5,014 nt of DNA, from assembly GCA_003476705.1 (NCBI GenBank), contig DMVM01000132.1, positions 2,923-7,936 of the forward strand, written 5' to 3'. The notes below the pieces were generated by a model that was not told the DNA's origin, searched no databases, and worked only from the letters and a program-made list of their open reading frames with translations. Every line of letters begins with the position of its first letter. Position 1 is the first letter of the stretch. The stretch comes from Coprothermobacter sp. (GTDB lineage: Bacteria > Coprothermobacterota > Coprothermobacteria > Coprothermobacterales > Coprothermobacteraceae). Positions 1 through 5,014 of this stretch are shown here, piece by piece. A program made the position numbers and the translations under genes.

Positions 1-41
1 GGAAGGCGCCTAAACTGCTTACTCAATTCCTCTAAGTTCAA
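1..41 (-). CDS. recR: Probable recombination protein RecR, first 13 codons only (cut by window edge)
   Basis: Reading minus from position 41, a TTG codon opens a frame that stays open to the window edge and reads M-N-L-E-E-L-S-K-Q-F-R-R-L, followed by a partial proline codon. The pattern of an acidic/leucine helix, then R-x-LP, matches the N-terminus of RecR, where the next residues are normally GIG of the helix-hairpin-helix. RecR is the DNA-binding partner of RecF and RecO in recombinational repair. A full AGGAGGT Shine-Dalgarno lies 9 bases upstream, inside the end of dnaX. The TTG overlaps the dnaX TGA stop as TTGA, which suggests translational coupling. Position directly after dnaX fits recR, although many genomes have ybaB/ebfC in between. 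A second in-frame TTG at 26-24 is less well placed. The identity rests on few residues plus synteny. Confidence 0.6.
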   Translation of the reverse strand, partial: MNLEELSKQFRRL

Positions 42-1606
42 TTATTCTTGACCTCCTCAATTTGTGCCTCAGGAAACACCTGCTTAAAAATTTCTAAAAC
101 GCTTTCATCTTTTTCTTCCGCTTCGGTCTGAAGCTCCACTTTGAAGTGTCCGTAATTGTGCAGCACCTTTTGAACCTGAGGCAATTCCATGAACCTTCTG
201 TACATGTGCAGAAGTCCTGGAAACGAGAGTATTAGCCTTTCACCCTCGATCCGGGCTTTCCCCTCCCTTAGCACCACATACAAAGGAACGTATTCACTGC
301 GGACATTCTCAATCCAGCTCTCCAAACCGGTTGCATCCTGCGAGGAGTCTTCTCCAACTGCAGTTACAGGAGTAGCTGCAGCATCAGTAACCTGTTCATC
401 AGATTCGCTTTCTTTTTCCTCTTTCACGGTTTCTGCTTCAACATCATCAGTTAATGCTTCCCGCTTCTGATTACTATCTTTTTTTCCTTTCTTCGTTTCA
501 GCCGCTGGTTCTTGAAGTTTTTCAGCTACTGCAGTTTTCTCCTTGTCCGCATTCTTTTGAGACAAAGGAACACTCTCGCCACCCTTAGGTATACCCAAAT
601 CGGCTTCGCTCCTAAGCTCACTAAGCAAAGCTACCATGGCCACAGCAGGAAACTCTGTTCGTTCCATGATAAAGTTATAGGATTCCAGCATCTTAAACAT
701 TTCAAGTGCCACATCACGTGGCCAAGGTTTATTCTTAAACACACTTCGGCGTACTAAAGATTTCATTGTGCGGAAAAGTTCCATCGCTTCCACACCAGAT
801 TCCATTAGCTGTGCCAAACGCTCTACAGCCTTATCCATGTCTTCAAAAGCTGTTTTTAGCAGATCCAAGATGACCTCATCTTCGACCACGTTTAGTAGAA
901 AGCGTGCTGTCTTTATGGACACCTTTCCCTCATCTACCACCGAGATCTGTTCAAGCAAGTTTAGGGCATCGCGCACTGCACCGTCAGATACCTCAGCAAT
1001 GAGCTCCAGTGCTTCTTGCTGGTAAGAAAAACCTTCACTCCTACAAACATTTTCCAGTATTTGAAAAACCTCATCGCTGGTAAGCTTCTTGAATCTGAAG
1101 CGCTGGCAACGGCTCAACACTGTGGGTGGTATCTTTTGTGGATCGGTTGTTGCCAGTACGAACACCACGTATTCAGGAGGCTCTTCCAATGTCTTCAGCA
1201 GCGCATTGAAAGCTTCTCTGGTTAGCATGTGCGCTTCGTCAATGATATAGACTTTATACCTGCTTTGTGCAGGTCTGTATTTCACGCGTTCTCTGAGTTC
1301 CCTTATTTCGTCCACACCCCGGTTTGAAGCTGCGTCAATCTCAATAACATCCAGACTGTGGCCTTCGTTAATGAGCCTGCAGGATTCACATTCATTGCAG
1401 GGCTTTGACGTTATACCCGTTTCGCAGTTCAATCCCTTGGCAAAAATCCGTGCACAAGAGGTTTTGCCAGAACCCTTGGGTCCCGCAAACAAGTAAGCAT
1501 GCGAGATCATTTGGTTATCAAGGGCTTTGGTTAAAATCTCTGTTACGTGGGATTGCCCCACAACCTCTTCAAATGTTTGTGGTCTGTATTTTCTATAAAG
1601 CGCCAT
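38..1606 (-). CDS. dnaX: DNA polymerase III subunit gamma/tau (clamp loader ATPase)
   Basis: The product is the ATPase of the clamp loader, which opens the beta clamp and places it on primed DNA at the replication fork; tau also tethers the polymerase and helicase. From Met-Ala-Leu-Tyr-Arg-Lys-Tyr-Arg-Pro, the near-universal DnaX N-terminus, the protein has 522 residues. Seen in order (numbering from this Met): Walker A GPKGSGKT 42-49, four zinc-type cysteines 61, 70, 73 and 76, Walker B with DEAH 123-126, sensor 1 ATTD 152-155, the SRC motif 165-167, and sensor 2 near R212. A charged low-complexity linker follows at about 335-425, then a C-terminal tau domain. An in-frame ATG 19 codons upstream (1663) could extend the protein, but homology favours 1606. 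Neither start has a convincing ribosome binding site. A slippery A7 run in the linker may yield a short gamma form. Confidence 0.95.
   Translation of the reverse strand: MALYRKYRPQTFEEVVGQSHVTEILTKALDNQMISHAYLFAGPKGSGKTSCARIFAKGLNCETGITSKPCNECESCRLINEGHSLDVIEIDAASNRGVDEIRELRERVKYRPAQSRYKVYIIDEAHMLTREAFNALLKTLEEPPEYVVFVLATTDPQKIPPTVLSRCQRFRFKKLTSDEVFQILENVCRSEGFSYQQEALELIAEVSDGAVRDALNLLEQISVVDEGKVSIKTARFLLNVVEDEVILDLLKTAFEDMDKAVERLAQLMESGVEAMELFRTMKSLVRRSVFKNKPWPRDVALEMFKMLESYNFIMERTEFPAVAMVALLSELRSEADLGIPKGGESVPLSQKNADKEKTAVAEKLQEPAAETKKGKKDSNQKREALTDDVEAETVKEEKESESDEQVTDAAATPVTAVGEDSSQDATGLESWIENVRSEYVPLYVVLREGKARIEGERLILSFPGLLHMYRRFMELPQVQKVLHNYGHFKVELQTEAEEKDESVLEIFKQVFPEAQIEEVKNN
51..57 (-). 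promoter_or_regulatory. Shine-Dalgarno of the gene after dnaX
   Basis: AGGAGGT on the minus strand, fully complementary to the 16S rRNA tail, sits within the last codons of dnaX and 9 bases before the TTG at 41-39. It decides the start of the downstream recR-like gene, which otherwise has no ATG in the visible sequence. Confidence 0.7.
479..485 (-). promoter_or_regulatory. Candidate -1 frameshift (slippery) site in dnaX
   Basis: On the minus strand the frame reads GGA AAA AAA GAT AGT, which contains the heptamer A AAA AAA in the phase needed for tandem -1 slippage. After a -1 shift the next codons are AGA and TAG, so the product ends one residue after the shift. E. coli dnaX does the same at A AAA AAG, giving gamma. 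Here gamma would be about 377 residues, against 522 for tau, and would keep the ATPase and collar domains. A weak possible stem, ATCAG (471-467) with CTGAT (450-446) and a 16-base loop, begins 7 bases after the run. No SD-like element sits at the E. coli distance. Polymerase slippage on the A7 run, as known for Thermus dnaX, is an alternative. Confidence 0.5.
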
Positions 1607-1703
1607 ATCTTTATTGTAGATCTTTCCATCATTTTTCTGCCAAGCAAGTACAAGCAGCTTCATTCTGTGTATACTGCTTTAACCCCTGCGCAGATGCGTA
1701 AAA
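1607..1703 (-). other. Leader between SRP RNA and dnaX
   Basis: This stretch runs from the U-run after the SRP RNA to the preferred dnaX start. It holds the optional 19-codon N-terminal extension of dnaX (1663-1607) and an in-frame TAA just before it. There is no strong Shine-Dalgarno and no clear promoter; a TATACA at 1673-1668 has no matching -35. The UUUU at 1703-1700, directly after the long SRP RNA hairpin, could act as a weak terminator, with readthrough feeding dnaX. Confidence 0.4.
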
Positions 1704-1796
1704 GCCCGGTGTGGAGCACAGGCACTAAACTGCTTACCGTTGCTCCCTCTCGGGCCTGGCGGGGTTCACAGCCGCACCTCACTCCACGTACCGGGT
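1704..1796 (-). ncRNA. ffs: Signal recognition particle RNA, small bacterial type (4.5S/scRNA)
   Basis: This is the RNA scaffold of the bacterial SRP, which binds Ffh and delivers ribosomes making membrane or secreted proteins to FtsY. The conserved core is visible on the minus strand: GUGAACCCC, then CCAGG, an apical CCC-GAGA-GGG hairpin, AGCA, and GGUAAGCAG closing the asymmetric loop. The outer helix also pairs: CCCGGU (1795-1790) with ACCGGG (1710-1705), GUGGAG (1787-1782) with CUCCAC (1716-1711), and AGGUGC (1779-1774) with GUGCCU (1725-1720) using two G-U pairs. The length of about 93 bases fits the small form without an Alu domain. The tetraloop is GAGA rather than the usual GGAA but still fits GNRA. 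Its 5' end abuts the tRNA-Ser CCA, and UUUU follows the 3' end. Location between tadA and dnaX is the classic one. Confidence 0.93.
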
Positions 1797-1889
<93 letters not shown>

Positions 1890-1900
1890 GACTATTTTTC

Positions 1901-1929
1901 ATTATACAGTATTTGGCAACTTGCTTTCT
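1901..1929 (-). promoter_or_regulatory. Promoter of the tRNA-Ser / SRP RNA transcript
   Basis: A perfect TATAAT lies at 1906-1901 on the minus strand, 11 bases before the tRNA 5' end, so transcription would start about 4-6 bases ahead of the tRNA. The -35 region, AGAAAG at 1929-1924 with 17-base spacing, is a poor match to TTGACA. It lies in the 69-base gap after the tadA stop, so the RNA pair can be transcribed independently of tadA. Confidence 0.6.
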
Positions 1930-1958
1930 TTGCGGCGAAAACCCTTGCCTGACCCTTT

Positions 1959-2423
1959 CTAACCTTGACGCAGCTTCCTAAAAAAGGAGCTAAGCAGTTT
2001 TGAACAGCTCTTTTCCAAAACCCCACCGCGTACTTCAAAACGGTGATTTAAGAAAGGCAGAGAGAGGAAATCCATGTGAGTAACTAGTGCTCCGGCTTTC
2101 TGATCCATGGCGCCGAACACCACTCGATCCACCCTTGCGAGAACCAAAGCATAGCAGCACATCAAACAGGGCTCCAACGTCACGTAAACCGTAACGCCGC
2201 TAAGATTCCACCGTCCCATCTGTGCAGCGGCATCACGCAAAGCCACCACTTCTGCGTGGGCAGTAGGATCATGGCTCTGTTCCCTAAGATTATGCCCTCT
2301 GCCTACCACCACACCATCAAACACAACCACTGCACCCACGGGAACTTCACCCTCTTTATATGCCTTTACAGCTTCCTTTAAGGCTTCTACCATGTACTTT
2401 TCATCATCGCCAAGTATTGTCAT
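1959..2423 (-). CDS. tadA: tRNA-specific adenosine deaminase TadA
   Basis: TadA converts adenosine 34 of tRNA-Arg(ACG) to inosine so that one tRNA reads several arginine codons. The 154-residue length is normal for the family. The cytidine/deoxycytidylate deaminase zinc site is complete: H56-A-E58 supplies the histidine ligand and the catalytic glutamate, and P85-C86-L-M-C89 the two cysteines. The TadA-type stretches VPVGAVVV (27-34), GHNLRE (43-48), DPTAHAEV (52-59), VLARVDRVVFGA (94-105) and a DxKAGA segment (107-112) are present, which separates it from cytidine or guanine deaminases. After PCLMC it has C-Y where A-G is common. ATG at 2423 is preceded by only a weak purine stretch (AAAGGG, 12 bases upstream). 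rmlA ends 45 bases upstream with no terminator, so the two are probably cotranscribed. Confidence 0.93.
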   Translation of the reverse strand: MTILGDDEKYMVEALKEAVKAYKEGEVPVGAVVVFDGVVVGRGHNLREQSHDPTAHAEVVALRDAAAQMGRWNLSGVTVYVTLEPCLMCCYALVLARVDRVVFGAMDQKAGALVTHMDFLSLPFLNHRFEVRGGVLEKSCSKLLSSFFRKLRQG

Positions 2424-2468
2424 ACGCGTGTGAGCAGCCCTTTCTGGCGCTAACCCTTTTGCACTTTC

Positions 2469-3341
2469 TCAGACCAACCCATCAGCCACTGCCTGCAAAT
2501 ATTTACCGTAGGCGGTGTTCTTGTACCTCATGCCCAGCGCTCTTAGTTGGTCTCTATCAATGAATCCCTGCCTGTAGGCGACTTCCTCCAGGCATCCAAC
2601 ATAATGGCCAGTTTCTTTTTGATATCGCGCCACCTCATTACTGGCATGCAAGAGGCTATCATGGGTTCCCGTATCAAACCACTGCAGATCGTCAGACAAC
2701 ACTTTTACCCTGAGTTTTCCTTGCTCCAAATAAGCTTTGTTCAAATCGGTTATCTCCAGCTCCCCTCGAGCCGAAGGTTTAAGTGCCTTTGCCATTTCCA
2801 CCACGTGGTTGTCGTAGAAATAAAGTCCGGGCACTGCGTATTTGGATTTTGGCTGCTGTGGTTTCTCCTCCAGTGAGATTACATTGCCTTTCCCATCGAA
2901 TTCCACCACACCGAAAGATCGTGGATCATCCACCGGATAGCCAAAGACCACAGCGCCTTCATTCAAGTGCGATGCTTCAGCCACCGACTTCTCCAGTGAA
3001 GGTCCAAAGAACACGTTGTCACCTAAAACCAATGCGCATTTACTACCATTTACAAACCACTCACCCACAATAAAAGCGTCAGCTATGCCTCTGGGTATCC
3101 ACTGCACAGCATAGCTGAACCTAACGCCCAAATGTTCACCGCTACCAAGTAGACGCTGGAAAGCACTCACATTATAAGGATCTGCAATGACCAAAATATC
3201 CTTTATGCCTGCCATGAGGAGCATGGACAAGGGGTAATAAATCATGGGTTTATCGTAAACAGGTAAAAGCTGCTTGTTTACAGCCACTGTAACTGGGTAA
3301 AGACGCGTATTTAAGCCAGCAGCCAAAACAATACCTTTCAT
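2469..3341 (-). CDS. rfbA: Glucose-1-phosphate thymidylyltransferase (dTDP-glucose pyrophosphorylase)
   Basis: RmlA/RfbA joins dTTP and glucose 1-phosphate to give dTDP-glucose and pyrophosphate, the first step to dTDP-L-rhamnose and related cell-surface sugars. The 290 residues match the usual RmlA length and share its landmarks: TRLYPVT 12-18, KQLLPVYDKPMIYYPLS 23-39, LVLGDN 104-109 with the metal-binding D108, the SLEEKPQQPKSKYAVPGLYFYD region 156-177, GELEITDLN 193-201, and WFDTGTHDSLL 221-231 with D223. The nucleotide-binding loop is unusual: AAGLNTRL where AGGSGTRL is typical, so a conserved glycine is Asn11. The segment QWIPRGIADAF also departs from the common QPSPDGLAQAF. ATG is well supported by GGAGGT six bases upstream. 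No rmlB, rmlC or rmlD lies nearby in the window. The substrate is inferred from the family. Confidence 0.93.
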   Translation of the reverse strand: MKGIVLAAGLNTRLYPVTVAVNKQLLPVYDKPMIYYPLSMLLMAGIKDILVIADPYNVSAFQRLLGSGEHLGVRFSYAVQWIPRGIADAFIVGEWFVNGSKCALVLGDNVFFGPSLEKSVAEASHLNEGAVVFGYPVDDPRSFGVVEFDGKGNVISLEEKPQQPKSKYAVPGLYFYDNHVVEMAKALKPSARGELEITDLNKAYLEQGKLRVKVLSDDLQWFDTGTHDSLLHASNEVARYQKETGHYVGCLEEVAYRQGFIDRDQLRALGMRYKNTAYGKYLQAVADGLV

Positions 3342-3394
3342 AACCGCACCTCCAATACCACAGAAAATACACAGCTGTTAACTCATTATTAAGA

Positions 3395-3403
3395 ATAATA
3401 GCA
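3395..3403 (-). promoter_or_regulatory. Candidate extended -10 promoter for rfbA (and tadA)
   Basis: TGCTATTAT on the minus strand fits an extended -10 (TGnTATAAT with one mismatch), about 55 bases before the rfbA ATG. No good -35 is visible at 16-18 bases, which is tolerated by extended -10 promoters. It overlaps an AT-rich inverted repeat, ATTATT-AAG-AATAAT at 3385-3399, that could be an operator or just AT-rich sequence. Confidence 0.35.
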
Positions 3404-3407
3404 GACC

Positions 3408-3551
3408 CTAACCTAATCGTTCGTATCCAGAGCTATCGCTTACCTTGCAGCCAAAAGCAGAAAGGAGAATTATCCCCAGCAATAGAAGCGCAAAAATGCC
3501 TCTTGTGAACTTTTGTTTTCTTACTTCTGCTACCTCCTTGCTAACTAACAC
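3408..3551 (-). CDS. Possible very small lipoprotein or membrane peptide (start uncertain)
   Basis: An open frame ending at TAG 3410-3408 encodes a basic n-region (VRKQKFTR), a strongly hydrophobic stretch (GIFALLLLGIILLSAF), then G-C-K and a short polar tail ending SSGYERLG. This is the layout of a lipoprotein signal peptide with the cysteine at the cleavage point, although A-F-G-C is an imperfect lipobox. AGGAGG at 3538-3533 lies 8 bases before a GTA codon at 3524-3522, and no ATG, GTG or TTG lies at that place. The nearest legal in-frame starts are GTG at 3551 (47 residues, shown here) and TTG two codons earlier, both overlapping the end of the upstream gene and lacking a good ribosome site. 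It could be a real tiny lipoprotein, a gene with a mutated start, or the stub of a decayed lipoprotein. No family is recognised. Confidence 0.35.
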   Translation of the reverse strand: MLVSKEVAEVRKQKFTRGIFALLLLGIILLSAFGCKVSDSSGYERLG

Positions 3552-4074
3552 TGCCAAGTTTTATCCATGGTTTGAAAAGTGGATGGTCGGTCTTTATGCC
3601 ATAGGCGGGCAGCAAAACCTGAGCCACGAGCTCGCGGTTTATGAGAAAAGTAGCAAAGAATACAATTTGAATGAGATACTGATTTACTCCAAAGCCAGCT
3701 ACAATACCGCCTATGTCTCCACCATACAGGAAAGGACCTACAGACAGATTAAGAGGGTCAAGCAGTAGAAACATCACAATCAGCCAATAACAAACGGCAC
3801 TCATGAAGGAGTTTTTCATATTCGCTATGGGCTTAACAAAAAAGAGCAGTAAATAACCCAAAAGCACAGTTATTACGTTGCTTACTCCAGAAATAAAACC
3901 CCACTCAATGCCCTGCCTTTGAGCTATTGGTGTTTTGAAGATAACCTCAAAACCATATGGATGCACCTGGAAGGCGGCCAGTTCTCCGTAAGCGGCAGCT
4001 ACCAAGGCATGTGCACCCTCATGAACCAAAACAACAATCAAGAATGCTACTAAGAACGTTAATAGTTTTTTCAT
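3541..4074 (-). CDS. Small integral membrane protein with HExxH motif, probable M50B-like metalloprotease
   Basis: The 177-residue protein is very hydrophobic, with likely membrane segments near 4-28, 58-80, 92-112 and 125-148. The first contains H18-E-G-A-H22, an HExxH zinc site inside the membrane span, as in site-2-type (M50) peptidases. A later Y-G-G-D120-I-G-G stretch could supply the third zinc ligand, in the place where M50B-like proteins carry a conserved Asp. The longer family motif NxDPxxDG is not present exactly; LLDPLNLS (104-111) sits between the two. Proteolysis within the membrane is inferred from these motifs, and the substrate is unknown. The start is certain: AAAGGAGGA eight bases before ATG. 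The methyltransferase ends 40 bases upstream with no terminator, so the two form an operon. There is no PDZ domain, and the protein is short for RseP or SpoIVFB. Confidence 0.7.
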   Translation of the reverse strand: MKKLLTFLVAFLIVVLVHEGAHALVAAAYGELAAFQVHPYGFEVIFKTPIAQRQGIEWGFISGVSNVITVLLGYLLLFFVKPIANMKNSFMSAVCYWLIVMFLLLDPLNLSVGPFLYGGDIGGIVAGFGVNQYLIQIVFFATFLINRELVAQVLLPAYGIKTDHPLFKPWIKLGSVS

Positions 4075-4114
4075 AAAAATACTCCTCCTTTGTAGTTCAC
4101 CAGAACTGTGGCAG

Positions 4115-4879
4115 TTATTCCTTCTTTGCCACCATGATCATCCTAAAAGACGTTGAGGCGAAAGGCTTCCCATCCCAGTTCTCGTAAACATTGCACAAAG
4201 TTAGTCCTGCTCTATTCAGAAGGTCCCTTATCTCGGTTAGATTGTAAAGCCTGACAAAGAACGGAGCATCTTTCCGCACACCATTCCTGATGATTATCCT
4301 TTTGTTGTAATTTCTTCCTGTTAACGCGTCGAAACTGTTCATATCCACCATAAGATCATTGTCTTTTTCAACTACACTGTAAGGAAGGAAAGTCTTCAGA
4401 TATGCATCGCGGTTTATAGTGTCGAAACAAAATAGGCCACCTTTTACCAACGCTCTTGACACATTCTGAAGAACCTTGTAGTTTTCCTCGTCTTCGAAGT
4501 AGCCGAAGGCTGTAAAAAGGAGCAGCGCACGTTCAAATTCACCATCAAAACAAATGTCCCTCATGTCGCCACGAAGGTAGGCCACATCAAGATTTTTGTT
4601 TTGAGCCTCCGCACGTGCAATGTCAAGAAAACCCTCGGTTATATCAACACCTATTACCTTGTGTCCCCTTTCAGCCAAGCGGTTTGCGTGGCGTCCAAAA
4701 CCACAAGCCAAATCAAGAACTCTCATGGGTTTATCCATCTTTAACTCCGTAATCAGAAAATCTACTTCCTTATTGGTTCTTTTCTCACTTAGAACATCCT
4801 CATAGAAATACAAATAATCATCTGGATCAAAAACTGCCTCCAAGTCGAAAACTAATTTATCTTGCTCTTCCTTTCCCAC
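4115..4879 (-). CDS. Class I SAM-dependent methyltransferase
   Basis: The 254-residue protein has a Rossmann-type methyltransferase core. Motif I VLDLACGFGRHA (54-65) binds SAM; the acidic end of strand beta 2 is V-D-I (78-80); G-D-M-R-D (104-108) is the adenine-contact loop; and LLLFTAFGYFEDEEN (119-133) with GGLFCFDTINRD (147-158) mark strands beta 4 and beta 5. A C-terminal LYNLTEIRDLLNRAGL (211-226) is a common helix in the Methyltransf_11/25 groups. About 50 residues precede motif I. The substrate cannot be read from the sequence; small-molecule or tRNA/protein targets are all possible. The start is GTG, supported by AAAGGAGGTG five bases upstream. It leads a pair with the HExxH membrane protein 40 bases downstream. 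The N-terminal coding region overlaps an open frame coming from upstream. Confidence 0.9.
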   Translation of the reverse strand: MGKEEQDKLVFDLEAVFDPDDYLYFYEDVLSEKRTNKEVDFLITELKMDKPMRVLDLACGFGRHANRLAERGHKVIGVDITEGFLDIARAEAQNKNLDVAYLRGDMRDICFDGEFERALLLFTAFGYFEDEENYKVLQNVSRALVKGGLFCFDTINRDAYLKTFLPYSVVEKDNDLMVDMNSFDALTGRNYNKRIIIRNGVRKDAPFFVRLYNLTEIRDLLNRAGLTLCNVYENWDGKPFASTSFRMIMVAKKE

Positions 4880-5014
4880 GCTGCACCTCCTTTGTGCGAT
4901 CTAAGCAAAACCATACTTATAGTCATGCTACACCTCTCTTTTACTTTTCTGCTTTTAATCACAAACAGCGACGCAGTTAGCAGATAGCTATAGTGGTTAA
5001 CTCCTTCACGAGTT
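4852..5014 (-). other. Upstream open frames of uncertain status before the methyltransferase
   Basis: The 135 bases before the methyltransferase have no recognised gene. One minus frame is open from the window edge (5013) to TAG at 4854-4852, about 53 codons, and overlaps the methyltransferase start by 28 bases. It also contains ATG at 4926 behind AGAGAGGTG, so a 24-residue peptide could start inside it. A second frame ends at TAA 4979-4977 after L-V-K-E-L-T-T-I-A-I-C and could equally be the C-terminus of an upstream gene. The two cannot be separated without more sequence. No terminator and no convincing promoter were found here. Confidence 0.25.

Noticed and set aside
189..1225. Several plus-strand open frames opposite dnaX
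   Set aside because: All are antisense to a fully conserved dnaX reading frame; their serine-rich or mixed composition is what the complement of a charged protein gives.
1668..1673. TATACA as a -10 box for a dnaX promoter
   Set aside because: There is no -35 match at 16-18 bases, and the implied start falls on the upstream ATG itself.
2424..2468. Imperfect hairpin AGCGCC/GGGCT between rfbA and tadA as a terminator
   Set aside because: The stem has a G-G mismatch and no U-run follows, so cotranscription is more likely.
3385..3399. ATTATT-AAG-AATAAT inverted repeat as a terminator
   Set aside because: It has only A-T pairs, a 3-base loop and no following U-run; at most it is an operator-like site.
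3445..3768. Plus-strand open frame opposite the small ORF and the HExxH gene
   Set aside because: It is antisense to a well-supported membrane protein gene, with no Shine-Dalgarno and no recognisable domain.
4852..4926. 24-residue leader peptide with regulatory codons before the methyltransferase
   Set aside because: It has a fair SD but no run of one amino acid and no attenuator stems, and it lies inside a longer frame open from the window edge.

Overview
All supported genes lie on the minus strand, so transcription runs from high to low coordinates. This looks like a compact stretch of bacterial chromosome of moderate GC. It has strong GGAGG-type ribosome binding sites, some GTG and TTG starts, and short gaps or overlaps between genes. 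The order tadA, SRP RNA, dnaX, recR is the housekeeping neighbourhood seen in Bacillus and other Firmicutes (tadA-scr-dnaX-yaaK-recR). Here a tRNA-Ser is inserted and no ybaB/yaaK gene is present. A Firmicute or a deep-branching Gram-positive-like or thermophilic lineage fits, but the species cannot be fixed from the sequence. No transposase, CRISPR array or phage gene was seen.

In transcription order: about 135 bases of unresolved upstream sequence (5014-4880); a class I SAM-dependent methyltransferase (4879-4115, GTG start); a small membrane protein with an HExxH motif, probably M50B-like (4074-3541); a roughly 200-base gap with a possible very short lipoprotein ORF and a candidate promoter; rmlA/rfbA, glucose-1-phosphate thymidylyltransferase (3341-2469); tadA, the tRNA adenosine deaminase (2423-1959); a promoter with a perfect TATAAT box; tRNA-Ser(GGA) (1889-1797); the SRP RNA (1796-1704), which begins at the base after the tRNA CCA; dnaX (1606-38); and the first 13 codons of a probable recR (41-1), whose TTG start overlaps the dnaX stop.

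Most of the window serves the information machinery: tRNA modification, a serine tRNA, membrane targeting of ribosomes, the clamp loader and recombination repair. rmlA supplies dTDP-glucose for cell-surface sugars and has no rmlB, rmlC or rmlD beside it. The methyltransferase and the HExxH membrane protein form a two-gene unit of unknown job.

Points most worth checking: an A AAA AAA slippery heptamer in dnaX that places a stop two codons later in the -1 frame, as in the E. coli gamma/tau system; the zero-spacing tRNA-Ser/SRP RNA junction; a GAGA tetraloop in the SRP RNA; and a short lipoprotein-like ORF with a near-ideal Shine-Dalgarno placed before a GTA codon.
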